NCBI GenBank assembly: GCA_017601265.1
Contig: JAFNJA010000013.1
Span: 4,096-11,835, forward strand
Direction: 5' to 3'
Origin: Candidatus Brockarchaeota archaeon
GTDB lineage: Archaea > Thermoproteota > EX4484-205 > DTQO01
DNA: 7,740 nucleotides
The notes below the pieces were generated by a model, which worked only from the letters and a program-made list of their open reading frames with translations, ran no database searches and was not told the DNA's origin. This document shows, in pieces, positions 1-5,151 of the stretch; the stretch's first letter is position 1, and every line of letters starts with the position of its first letter. The position numbers were made by a program, and so were the translations under genes.

Positions 1-441
1 CGGCTGCAACTGGAAGAGGATGATCGGCAAGCCGACTTTTTCCGCCACCTCCTCGTGGTAAGCGTAAACCACTCCCCCCGCCTGCTCGCCCATGAAAGCG
101 GGGTGCGGGAATACCAGGAGCCCGTCTGCTCCCGCCTCCTTCGCCTCCTTGCCAAGCTTCACTGCCTCGCCCGTGCTCCTGGCGTGGAGCCCGGCCACAA
201 TCGGGAACTTTCCTCCGACTTTCCTTGCGTAAGTCTTGATCACGGCGGCGCGTTCCTCGGCGTGCAGATGGGGCCCCTCGCTTGTGTCGACGTTGACGGC
301 TACCCCGCCCAAATCGAACTTCGAGATCCAATCGATGTATTTCTCAAGTTGGCCGTAATCGACGTCATAAGCCCCGTCCATCGGCGTTATCGTCGCGGGT
401 ATCAGCCCGAACTTTCGCGACGGGATTGGGAATTTTCCCAT
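1..441 (-). CDS. Dihydrodipicolinate synthase / N-acetylneuraminate lyase family protein, N-terminal part (cut by window edge)
   Basis: The visible 147 residues are the first half of a (beta/alpha)8 aldolase of the DHDPS/NAL family, whose members make or break a C-C bond on pyruvate or related keto acids through a lysine Schiff base. The family start GLIPATITPM is at residues 12-21, the region equivalent to GTTGE is VDTSEGPHLHAEER (51-64), and GADGLLVFP is at 104-112. The Schiff-base lysine lies past the window edge. Two usual catalytic features are altered: the GTTGE glycine is Ser54 within VDTSE, and the tyrosine of the YNVP strand is Phe143 in ILFQLQP. This argues against lysA-pathway DHDPS and for a divergent family member of unknown substrate. 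The start is the ATG at 439-441, about 29 bp from a TATA-like box, fitting a leaderless mRNA. Family membership is solid; specificity is unknown. Confidence 0.85.
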   Translation of the reverse strand, partial: MGKFPIPSRKFGLIPATITPMDGAYDVDYGQLEKYIDWISKFDLGGVAVNVDTSEGPHLHAEERAAVIKTYARKVGGKFPIVAGLHARSTGEAVKLGKEAKEAGADGLLVFPHPAFMGEQAGGVVYAYHEEVAEKVGLPIILFQLQP

Positions 442-465
442 TGCGACCAACGAGTGGAAGCGTCT

Positions 466-474
466 CTTAATAAG
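466..474 (-). promoter_or_regulatory. Archaeal TATA-like box for the aldolase gene
   Basis: On the minus strand the sequence reads AAAACTTATTAAGAGA, an AT-rich island in GC-rich surroundings. Its centre (about 470) is 29 bp from the A of the start codon at 441, the spacing expected for a leaderless archaeal transcript. No Shine-Dalgarno site is visible between them. Confidence 0.5.
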
Positions 475-524
475 TTTTCACGGCCTCGACGACCAGTCTT
501 TGAGAGCGTAACGAGTTTGCAGCG

Positions 525-881
525 ATGGTTGCAGAACTTACAGAGTCGGGGCTCATTTTCAGCAAAGCATGTCGCTCGAGGCAGGCGCCGACTAGGACGA
601 GGCCGCGCACGGTGAATGCGCATCGGCGGCGATCGGGATGGCCAACGCGGGGCAGGCGAACGCTACATTCGAGACCGGGCTTCGCGAGTTCGACCTCGTC
701 CTCCGCGGCGAATCTTGGCGGGCCGTAACGAGGTGGCGGGACGTGAAGGCCCTCGTGTCAGTGGTTGCCGTTATCGAACCGCGGCCCATGTAGGGGATCG
801 AGCGGGGCCTTTCGATCCGCGGTGGAAAAACGGGCAGTCACGCCCGATGCCCTGGGAGCAATACTCCCTGGCGCCATCTAA
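525..881 (+). pseudogene. Possible decayed or recoded small reading frame, unidentified
   Basis: No single open frame spans this stretch, but coding-like segments run in series on the plus strand. Frame A from ATG 525 reads MVAELTESGLIFSKA. The next frame from ATG 569 reads MSLEAGAD, meets TAG at 593-595, continues in frame through DEAAHGECASAAIGM, and runs via FETGLREFDLVLRGE to VVAVIEPRPM before TAG at 791-793. Frame A then resumes as GAFRSAVEKRAVTPDALGA up to TAA at 879-881. The middle segment has purine-rich first and GC-rich third codon positions, like the genuine genes here. The simplest reading is a pseudogene of roughly 118 codons with two frame breaks and one amber codon. A shorter intact gene from ATG 638 (51 residues), or chance in GC-rich DNA, cannot be excluded. 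I do not recognise the family. Confidence 0.3.
795..818. repeat. Inverted repeat, 7-bp perfect stem
   Basis: GGATCGA at 795-801 pairs with TCGATCC at 812-818 around a 10-base loop. It begins one base after the TAG at 791-793 that ends the middle segment of the disrupted frame. There is no T-tract, so it is not a standard intrinsic terminator. Confidence 0.4.
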
Positions 882-908
882 AGCAGGGTACGCCAAGGGC
901 TGCTTTAG
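852..908. repeat. Two adjacent inverted repeats (5-bp and 9-bp stems)
   Basis: GGGAG/CTCCC closes a five-base loop at about 854-868, and can be extended by two pairs across a T-T mismatch. Ten bases on, CTAAAGCAG (878-886) pairs perfectly with CTGCTTTAG (900-908) around a 13-base loop. The second overlaps the TAA at 879-881. Either strand could fold; no T-run follows on either. It could be a structured untranslated or small non-coding RNA segment, or chance. Confidence 0.4.
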
Positions 909-985
909 TACCGATTCTGGTTTAACAGGACTATTGACGGGGGGCGGCGGAAGCGGGCTTGGCTTTGCGCGCCTCGCGTTAGAAA

Positions 986-995
986 AACTTAAGTT
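986..995 (+). promoter_or_regulatory. TATA-like box for the PA14 gene, within an inverted repeat
   Basis: The perfect palindrome AACTTAAGTT is preceded by an A-rich element resembling a BRE. It is centred about 36 bp upstream of ATG 1026, giving a predicted leader of roughly 10 bases. It lies inside a larger repeat, GCGTTA (976-981) with TAACGC (1002-1007), so the promoter core is flanked by an operator-like symmetry. Confidence 0.45.
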
Positions 996-1025
996 CGAAA
1001 GTAACGCTTCCCAGGCCGGGGTGGG

Positions 1026-1628
1026 ATGTTGAGAAAGAACGTCTTCGTTGCCGGGGTCGCGCTCCTGGCGCTTGGGGCCGTCTTGCTGGGTTACGGCATA
1101 CTCACCAAGAGCCAGCTTGAAGGGGCGATCGGGATGCACGATTGGTCCATCACCTGGTACGAGATGAACGACCAGCTCGGGGGATATGGCCAAGTTTTAG
1201 GCACCTCGACGGCCCCCCTCAGGTTCGACATGACGACCGTAAGCTTCCAAGGGCGAAGCGAGCACGTGGGTTTCATGGCCACAACCACGATAGATCTGGC
1301 GGAGGACAGCACCGTCTGGTTCCAGATCGGAAGCGACGACGGATCCCAACTGTACGTCGATGGCATGGCGTTGATCAACAATTGGCAGCTCCAGGCCTAC
1401 CAGACGATGTCGGCGGAGTTGCAACTGACGAGGGGGACGCACAGGCTCGAGATGTGGTTCTACCAGTGGGAAGGCGGCGCCCGCGTTTCATTTGACTGCA
1501 GCCTGCCGGGCCTGCAGGACGCAATCAACGTCGCGGTAGCTGGCGGCTTCTTGCTGGCGCTCGGGGTCGTAATAGCCCTCATAGGGTTCCGCCTGAAGCC
1601 GAAGGTTGCCCAAAGATCGGGCTCTTGA
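1026..1628 (+). CDS. Membrane-anchored PA14-domain protein
   Basis: This 200-residue protein has a hydrophobic helix at about residues 6-26, a PA14-like beta-sandwich at about 38-160, and a second helix at about 168-189 followed by a short basic tail. The PA14 core is clear: SDDGSQLYVDG at 103-113, then NNW at 118-120, a strand ending in LTRGTHRLEM (134-143), and a closing strand GARVSFDCSLP. PA14 domains bind carbohydrate or act as lectin-like modules in glycosidases, adhesins and toxins. Here the domain stands alone with no enzyme attached. Its position between two helices suggests an extracytoplasmic loop, with the N-terminal helix perhaps uncleaved. A GGGGTGGG stretch just before the ATG may serve as a ribosome binding site. 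Ligand and partners are unknown. Both neighbours are on the opposite strand, so it appears monocistronic. Confidence 0.85.
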   Translation: MLRKNVFVAGVALLALGAVLLGYGILTKSQLEGAIGMHDWSITWYEMNDQLGGYGQVLGTSTAPLRFDMTTVSFQGRSEHVGFMATTTIDLAEDSTVWFQIGSDDGSQLYVDGMALINNWQLQAYQTMSAELQLTRGTHRLEMWFYQWEGGARVSFDCSLPGLQDAINVAVAGGFLLALGVVIALIGFRLKPKVAQRSGS

Positions 1629-1667
1629 ATTGCGGGCACTCTAGAAGTTGGGCGCGTTCCAGGAATG

Positions 1668-1685
1668 GGGCGGCCGCTTCCGCCC
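1668..1685. terminator. Hairpin in the gap between convergent genes
   Basis: GGGCGG (1668-1673) pairs with CCGCCC (1680-1685) around a six-base loop. It sits between the stop of the PA14 gene and the stop of the phosphatase gene, where a bidirectional terminator would be expected. There is no T-tract on either strand, so termination is an inference from position only. Confidence 0.25.
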
Positions 1686-1721
1686 TCCGGTCCCAGGGTT
1701 CCGGCTTTCCGATGAATTGGC

Positions 1722-2063
1722 TCAGGTTCGGGGCAGGTGGGGAGACACGCGCTCCTCGAGCAGCCTCCTCAACGCCGGGTCGTTCCTGAAGTAGTTGTCG
1801 GGTATGCCCAAGACCACGACCTTTCGGCCCGCTTCCGGGTTGAGCGCCCTGACGCGCTCTGCTTGGTACTCCTCCATGACGAAGATCATGTCGGCCCAAT
1901 CGACGAGCCGGCGGGTCAACTGCCTCCCTCCTGCAGCCGCGGCGATCCCGGCGGACATCACCTCCAACCCCGGCCTCCTCTTGAACATCTCTTCGGCCGT
2001 AGGGCTCCTGTCGACGTTGCCGTAGCACACGAAGAGCACCTTGGTTCTCCCCATCGCGTCCAT
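1722..2063 (-). CDS. Short low-molecular-weight tyrosine phosphatase-like protein
   Basis: This 113-residue protein starts with the P-loop of the low-molecular-weight PTP/arsenate reductase fold: VLFVCYGNVDRSPTAEEMF, with nucleophile Cys13, the CX5R arginine Arg19, and the following Ser20-Pro21. SAG at 37-39 and WADMIFVME at 56-64 match the family core. The C-terminal IPDNYFRNDPAL (87-98) matches the compact subfamily in which IPDxY...DP replaces the classical DPD general acid. That subfamily is about 110 residues, so the protein is not truncated. Family members remove phosphate from phosphotyrosine or related groups; the target is unknown. Met4 (ATG 2052-2054) is an alternative start; Met1 was chosen because a TATA-like TTAAGGTTTT lies about 33 bp upstream. 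It follows the ADP-ribosylglycohydrolase gene by 61 bp on the same strand, so it could be co-transcribed with it, but it has its own promoter-like site. Confidence 0.8.
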   Translation of the reverse strand: MDAMGRTKVLFVCYGNVDRSPTAEEMFKRRPGLEVMSAGIAAAAGGRQLTRRLVDWADMIFVMEEYQAERVRALNPEAGRKVVVLGIPDNYFRNDPALRRLLEERVSPHLPRT

Positions 2064-2090
2064 CCGACCCTAATCCGCGAGGCGGGGTTC

Positions 2091-2100
2091 AAAACCTTAA
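2091..2100 (-). promoter_or_regulatory. TATA-like box for the phosphatase gene
   Basis: The minus strand reads TTAAGGTTTT, centred about 33 bp from the start codon at 2063. It lies in the 61-bp gap behind the upstream gene, suggesting independent or additional transcription of the phosphatase. Confidence 0.35.
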
Positions 2101-2124
2101 CGAAGGCCCTAGGATTCGGGCCTC

Positions 2125-3531
2125 CTAATCCTTGGGAGCGTGGGTGGAAGCCGGGATGGGCTTCGCCGCTTCGGGGCCGAGGACCGTAAACTCCGCCCTC
2201 CCTCCCCTCTGCCCGGCCTTCACGGCCAGCTCGAGGACGTTTCGGGCATCCACCGCGCCCGCGAGCACGCTGAACTTGAACCTGCCTCCCTCGACCAGAG
2301 GTTGGGAAACCTCCCACCCAGCCGGAGCTTTCACGCCCACCGTCGCGGCGCTGGCATCGACCGGTTTCCAAGACTCCATGAGTGAGACCTCGAAGGTCTT
2401 CCTTACGCCGGGGCGCAAAACCGGCTCGCCCCCGTAGTGGAACGCGACCTGCAACCCTCCCAAGTCCTCGACGGAGCAATGGACGTCGAAGCAGAGCAAG
2501 CCCCTCACCTGCTGGTTGTCGAAGAGGGAGGAAAGCGCGTCCTCCGGCGCTGACGTCCTGCCTGCAAACTCCGCCGCCCGAGACCTGCGTGAAAGGAACT
2601 CCTCCGCGACCTTCCGGGTGCGCGCGACTAGCTCGCCTATCGTTTTCGGCAAGCCTTCGGTCACCGTGAAGCCGACGGGAGTTATCGCTTCACCTACCGG
2701 CCTCTTCCATTCCTCGGGTATGCCCGACGCGCCGTGGATTATGCCCAAAACGGAGCCGAGCGTGGCGCCCGTGCAGCAGTCCGTGTCGTAACCGCAGTTG
2801 ACCGCCTTGCACAGCTTGTCCCCGTAATCTTTGCCGTAGAGCCAGCCGATGATCGTGAATCCGTGGTTGGGAACGGCGTTGCAGGGGTTGTGGTGCCCGA
2901 AGGTGGTCGCTATCCTCTCCCTCGCCTCGCCCCACTCGATCCCGCACTCGTGGCAGCGCGAAGCCTCCCTTATCGCCCTCGCGACGTGCGACGAAACCGG
3001 GATCATCGACAGCCCGATCTCGATCAGCGTCTTCGGATCTTGGATGACGAACGCGGCGCTCTCCACAGCCGCCCAGAACATCTCGCCCCACCTCCCCTCC
3101 CCGCCCGCATGGTCCATCGACGAGTCCATCCAAGCCATGGACGCGGCCAGCTGCGGGTCTCCAGGAGCGACGCATGCCCAGATCTCGCTCCTTATCGGCG
3201 ACCCCATCTCGTCGACCCAGTAGTTCTGGAATGCCCCGGAGATCGGGGGCTTCAACCCCCTCAGGAGGTTGTAGGTGCAGAAACTGTATTCGGAGAAGTC
3301 CTTGAAAGTCGGGCAAACGCCCCTGTCCTCCAGCATCTTCAACCAGACCAGTTGGAAGTCGAGGTCGTCGTTCGGCAAAGGCTCGGTCGGGACTGGATCG
3401 TAGTAATCGAGGCAGTGGGCGTACTTCTTGCCCTCGTACGGCGTTCCGAGCGTCCCGCCTATGTTCTTCCCGAGCCAGCAACCGCGCATCTTGTCGAGGT
3501 AATCATCCCTGCCCAGCAGGATCTTGCCCAT
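2125..3531 (-). CDS. ADP-ribosylglycohydrolase-fold protein with C-terminal beta-rich domain
   Basis: A 468-residue protein. Residues 10 to about 315 carry the all-helical ADP-ribosylglycohydrolase (ARH/DraG) fold: MRGCWLGKNIGGTLGTPYEG (15-34), a first acidic metal motif NDDLD (54-58) in place of the common TDDT, a middle block GSPIRSEIWACVAPGDPQLA (110-129), and the second metal motif GYDTD (247-251) followed by GATLGSVLGIIHG and IPEEW. DraG-fold enzymes use two Mg2+ ions to hydrolyse N- or O-linked ADP-ribose, but many prokaryotic members have unproven substrates such as nucleosides. Residues about 340-455 look beta-rich and Ig- or NEW3-like, which is unusual for the fold. The start is ATG 3529-3531: a GGGGAGGG Shine-Dalgarno precedes it and a TATA-like box lies 27 bp upstream; the longer open frame before it is not protein-like. 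The stop codon is TAG. Confidence 0.85.
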   Translation of the reverse strand: MGKILLGRDDYLDKMRGCWLGKNIGGTLGTPYEGKKYAHCLDYYDPVPTEPLPNDDLDFQLVWLKMLEDRGVCPTFKDFSEYSFCTYNLLRGLKPPISGAFQNYWVDEMGSPIRSEIWACVAPGDPQLAASMAWMDSSMDHAGGEGRWGEMFWAAVESAAFVIQDPKTLIEIGLSMIPVSSHVARAIREASRCHECGIEWGEARERIATTFGHHNPCNAVPNHGFTIIGWLYGKDYGDKLCKAVNCGYDTDCCTGATLGSVLGIIHGASGIPEEWKRPVGEAITPVGFTVTEGLPKTIGELVARTRKVAEEFLSRRSRAAEFAGRTSAPEDALSSLFDNQQVRGLLCFDVHCSVEDLGGLQVAFHYGGEPVLRPGVRKTFEVSLMESWKPVDASAATVGVKAPAGWEVSQPLVEGGRFKFSVLAGAVDARNVLELAVKAGQRGGRAEFTVLGPEAAKPIPASTHAPKD

Positions 3532-3553
3532 GCCCTCCCCGCCGCCCCGGCGC

Positions 3554-3561
3554 GATTTAGT
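3554..3561 (-). promoter_or_regulatory. TATA-like box for the ADP-ribosylglycohydrolase-like gene
   Basis: The minus strand reads ACTAAATC, the only AT-rich patch in this 65-bp gap, centred 27 bp from the start codon at 3531. This gene also has a strong GGGGAGGG just upstream of the ATG, so it may be both leaderless-capable and translatable from a longer transcript started at the miniprotein promoter. Confidence 0.4.
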
Positions 3562-3596
3562 GTTTGCGATCCGCGCCCGCGCTTTTGGGCCGCGCC

Positions 3597-3752
3597 CTAC
3601 CAGCCGAGGAATTTCGCGATCGGCACGAAGATCCCGACGGCGATGAAGGGGACGATCGAGTTGTACGGCGTGGGGACGAGCGCCATCGAGAAACCCAATC
3701 CTACAGCGAGGACGAGGGCCAAAGCCCCGCTCATCTTCGTGCGGCTCGGCAT
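3597..3752 (-). CDS. 51-residue predicted membrane miniprotein
   Basis: An ATG at 3750-3752 opens a 51-residue frame ending in TAG at 3597-3599. After a short basic start (MPSRTK) there is a hydrophobic stretch at about residues 8-26, a polar turn VPTPYNS (26-32), and a second stretch at about 33-48 ending in KFLGW. This predicts a two-helix hairpin with a cytoplasmic basic N-terminus. It is too short for many gene finders. Support comes from a TATA-like TGATAAAG 26 bp upstream, the same geometry as its neighbours, and from coding-like codon choice. It precedes the ADP-ribosylglycohydrolase gene by 65 bp on the same strand and could share its mRNA. No family recognised; function unknown. Confidence 0.6.
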   Translation of the reverse strand: MPSRTKMSGALALVLAVGLGFSMALVPTPYNSIVPFIAVGIFVPIAKFLGW

Positions 3753-3774
3753 GGAAGGCAGGGCTGGGCGCGGG

Positions 3775-3782
3775 CTTTATCA
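3775..3782 (-). promoter_or_regulatory. TATA-like box for the membrane miniprotein
   Basis: The minus strand reads TGATAAAG, centred about 26 bp from the ATG at 3752, with no obvious Shine-Dalgarno site. It lies in the 104-bp divergent region shared with the URO-D-like gene, whose own candidate box is at 3823-3832. Confidence 0.45.
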
Positions 3783-3822
3783 GCGTTCCGGTCCAACCGC
3801 CCGTCCGGAAATGGCCGCGCAA

Positions 3823-3832
3823 AACGATATCT
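3823..3832 (+). promoter_or_regulatory. TATA-like box for the URO-D-like gene
   Basis: The plus strand reads AACGATATCT, centred about 29 bp before the GTG at 3857. This spacing supports a leaderless start at GTG over the ATG at 3811, which is in another frame. Confidence 0.35.
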
Positions 3833-3856
3833 GGGTGGAGACTCTCCTCGGGACCC

Positions 3857-4912
3857 GTGTGCTACGAAAGGGCGTTGTCCGCCATCTACCTCGAGGGCGA
3901 CGACAGGATCGCGCAGATGGAGTACGTCTTCCACACCGGCCTGATAAGGAAACTGGCAGGATTCGATCCGTTCCTGGACCCGGAGAGGGCGCTGGCCAAA
4001 ACGTACGAGAAGCTCGACACGGACATGATCTTCTACACGCACCAGTCCATCGACCCATACTACGAAGCTAGGAAGGCGGACGGGAAAAGTTTCACAGAGA
4101 AGGAGAACTGGTCGAAGCTTTACCCAAGCACGTGGAGGGTGGAGCACCGCGTCTCCTCGGAGGAGGACGTCCTGAATTACGAGCCAAGCATGGGCGGCCT
4201 GTCCTTGGATCAGGTCGCGGAGGAGTTCGGGCGGGCGCACGACCGCCAGCGGAAACTGTACCGGAGCCAGCTCGTCCCCGGGGGGTACTACTGCACCACG
4301 TTCATGTGGTGCGTGATGCACTTCGGCCTCGAGTGGACGATAAGGGCGGCAGCTAGGGACCCGGGGAGGTTCGAGCGCCTCCTCGGCCGCTTCGCGGAGA
4401 TCTCCATGCGCGACTTCGAAGCTTGGTCGATGTGCGACATCGAGGCTTTCATCAGCCACGACGACATCTGCATGACCGAAGGGCCGATCATGAATCCCCG
4501 CTGGCTCCGGAGGTACGTCTTCCCGTGGTACGAGCGGCTTTGGCGGGTGCTGAAGGCGAGGGGGATTCGGGTCATCTTCTGCTCCGACGGGAACGTGGAC
4601 AAGATCGTCGACGACGTGGCGGAGGCGGGCGCCGACGGATTCATCCTCGAGCCGAGCTGCGACCTTGGGAGAACAGTCGAGAAATACGGCGACTCGAAGG
4701 TGATCGTGGGAAACGTTGATTTGAAGGCCCTGACCTTCGGAAGGGAGGGGGACGTCGTGGCCGAGGTACTCAGGTGCGTCCGCACAGCCGGCCATTGCCC
4801 GGGTTACTTCATCAACGTCACCGGATCGATCCCCGACAACGTGCCCCTCGAGAACCTCGAGGCTTACTTCGCGGCGTGCAAGAAATTCGGCTCCAGGCCC
4901 AAGAAGGCGTGA
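3857..4912 (+). CDS. Uroporphyrinogen decarboxylase (URO-D) superfamily protein, non-canonical active site
   Basis: This 351-residue protein has the length and layout of URO-D/MtaA-type TIM barrels: a YERALSAIYLEGDDRI start (3-18) like the family's opening helix, HDDI at 201-204, SDGNVDKIVDDVAEAGADGF at 243-262, and NVPLENLEAYF at 328-338, matching the family's PxENxxA ending. Heme URO-D decarboxylates uroporphyrinogen III; MtaA/MtbA/CmuA relatives transfer methyl groups from corrinoid proteins using Zn bound by an HxC motif plus a distal Cys. Here the HxCG position reads CSDG (Cys242, Asp244) and the distal GC is TG (322-323), so neither role is assured. Upstream of GTG 3857, ATG 3811 gives MAAQNDIWVETLLG in the other frame; one base less near 3853 would join it, so an N-terminal frameshift is possible. 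It is divergent from the miniprotein and followed by two hairpins. Confidence 0.8.
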   Translation: MCYERALSAIYLEGDDRIAQMEYVFHTGLIRKLAGFDPFLDPERALAKTYEKLDTDMIFYTHQSIDPYYEARKADGKSFTEKENWSKLYPSTWRVEHRVSSEEDVLNYEPSMGGLSLDQVAEEFGRAHDRQRKLYRSQLVPGGYYCTTFMWCVMHFGLEWTIRAAARDPGRFERLLGRFAEISMRDFEAWSMCDIEAFISHDDICMTEGPIMNPRWLRRYVFPWYERLWRVLKARGIRVIFCSDGNVDKIVDDVAEAGADGFILEPSCDLGRTVEKYGDSKVIVGNVDLKALTFGREGDVVAEVLRCVRTAGHCPGYFINVTGSIPDNVPLENLEAYFAACKKFGSRPKKA

Positions 4913-4956
4913 CGCGCCCGAAGCAGGCGCGGTGGGCAATGCGTTATCAGCGCATT
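4913..4956 (+). terminator. Two tandem hairpins directly after the URO-D-like gene
   Basis: CGCGCC (4913-4918) pairs with GGCGCG (4926-4931), and six bases later AATGCG (4938-4943) pairs with CGCATT (4951-4956). Both have perfect 6-bp stems and 7-base loops, and the first starts at the base after the stop codon. No T-tract follows, so transcription termination or 3'-end stabilisation is an inference from position. The rest of the gap to 5151 shows no convincing gene or RNA. Confidence 0.35.
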
Positions 4957-5151
4957 CGAGGCTCCACTCGGCAGCCTTCCTGGCTCCGCGTTCCCGCGCG
5001 AGGACCATGAAACCTCTTCGACCGTTCCGGTTTGTGCGCGCGACAGGATCGGCTTGCGGAAAAGGCTGGACCTGCTTGATGCGGCTCCGGGCTGGCAAGC
5101 AGCCAATCGCAAAGCATAGATGCCCCGGCAACGGTCTTGGATCGCCCAAAA

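Noticed and set aside
467..554. Minus-strand tail reading LRSQRLVVEAVKTY before TAA at 467-469, looking like the end of an upstream gene
   Set aside because: Further upstream the frame loses protein character, and it is the same-register antisense of the plus-strand mosaic; too short to support.
55..615. Plus-strand 186-codon frame opposite the aldolase
   Set aside because: Covers the antisense of a recognisable DHDPS/NAL sequence and runs into the gap without motifs.
676..700. tRNA T-arm-like GAGTTCGACCTC
   Set aside because: No matching acceptor, D or anticodon arms; it lies in a coding-like segment.
3532..3822. N-terminal extension of the ADP-ribosylglycohydrolase frame
   Set aside because: The 97 extra codons are Arg/Pro-rich, overlap the miniprotein gene, and lie upstream of a good Shine-Dalgarno, TATA box and family-like start.
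2734..4071. Long plus-strand frame (445 codons) opposite the ADP-ribosylglycohydrolase gene
   Set aside because: Low-complexity Arg/Pro-rich translation with no recognisable motif, antisense to a strong homologue; only its 3811 ATG region merited a frameshift note.
3731..5149. Long open frame on the minus strand (472 codons) opposite the URO-D-like gene
   Set aside because: It is antisense to a clear family member and its Arg/Pro/His/Val-rich composition is that of a GC-rich shadow frame.
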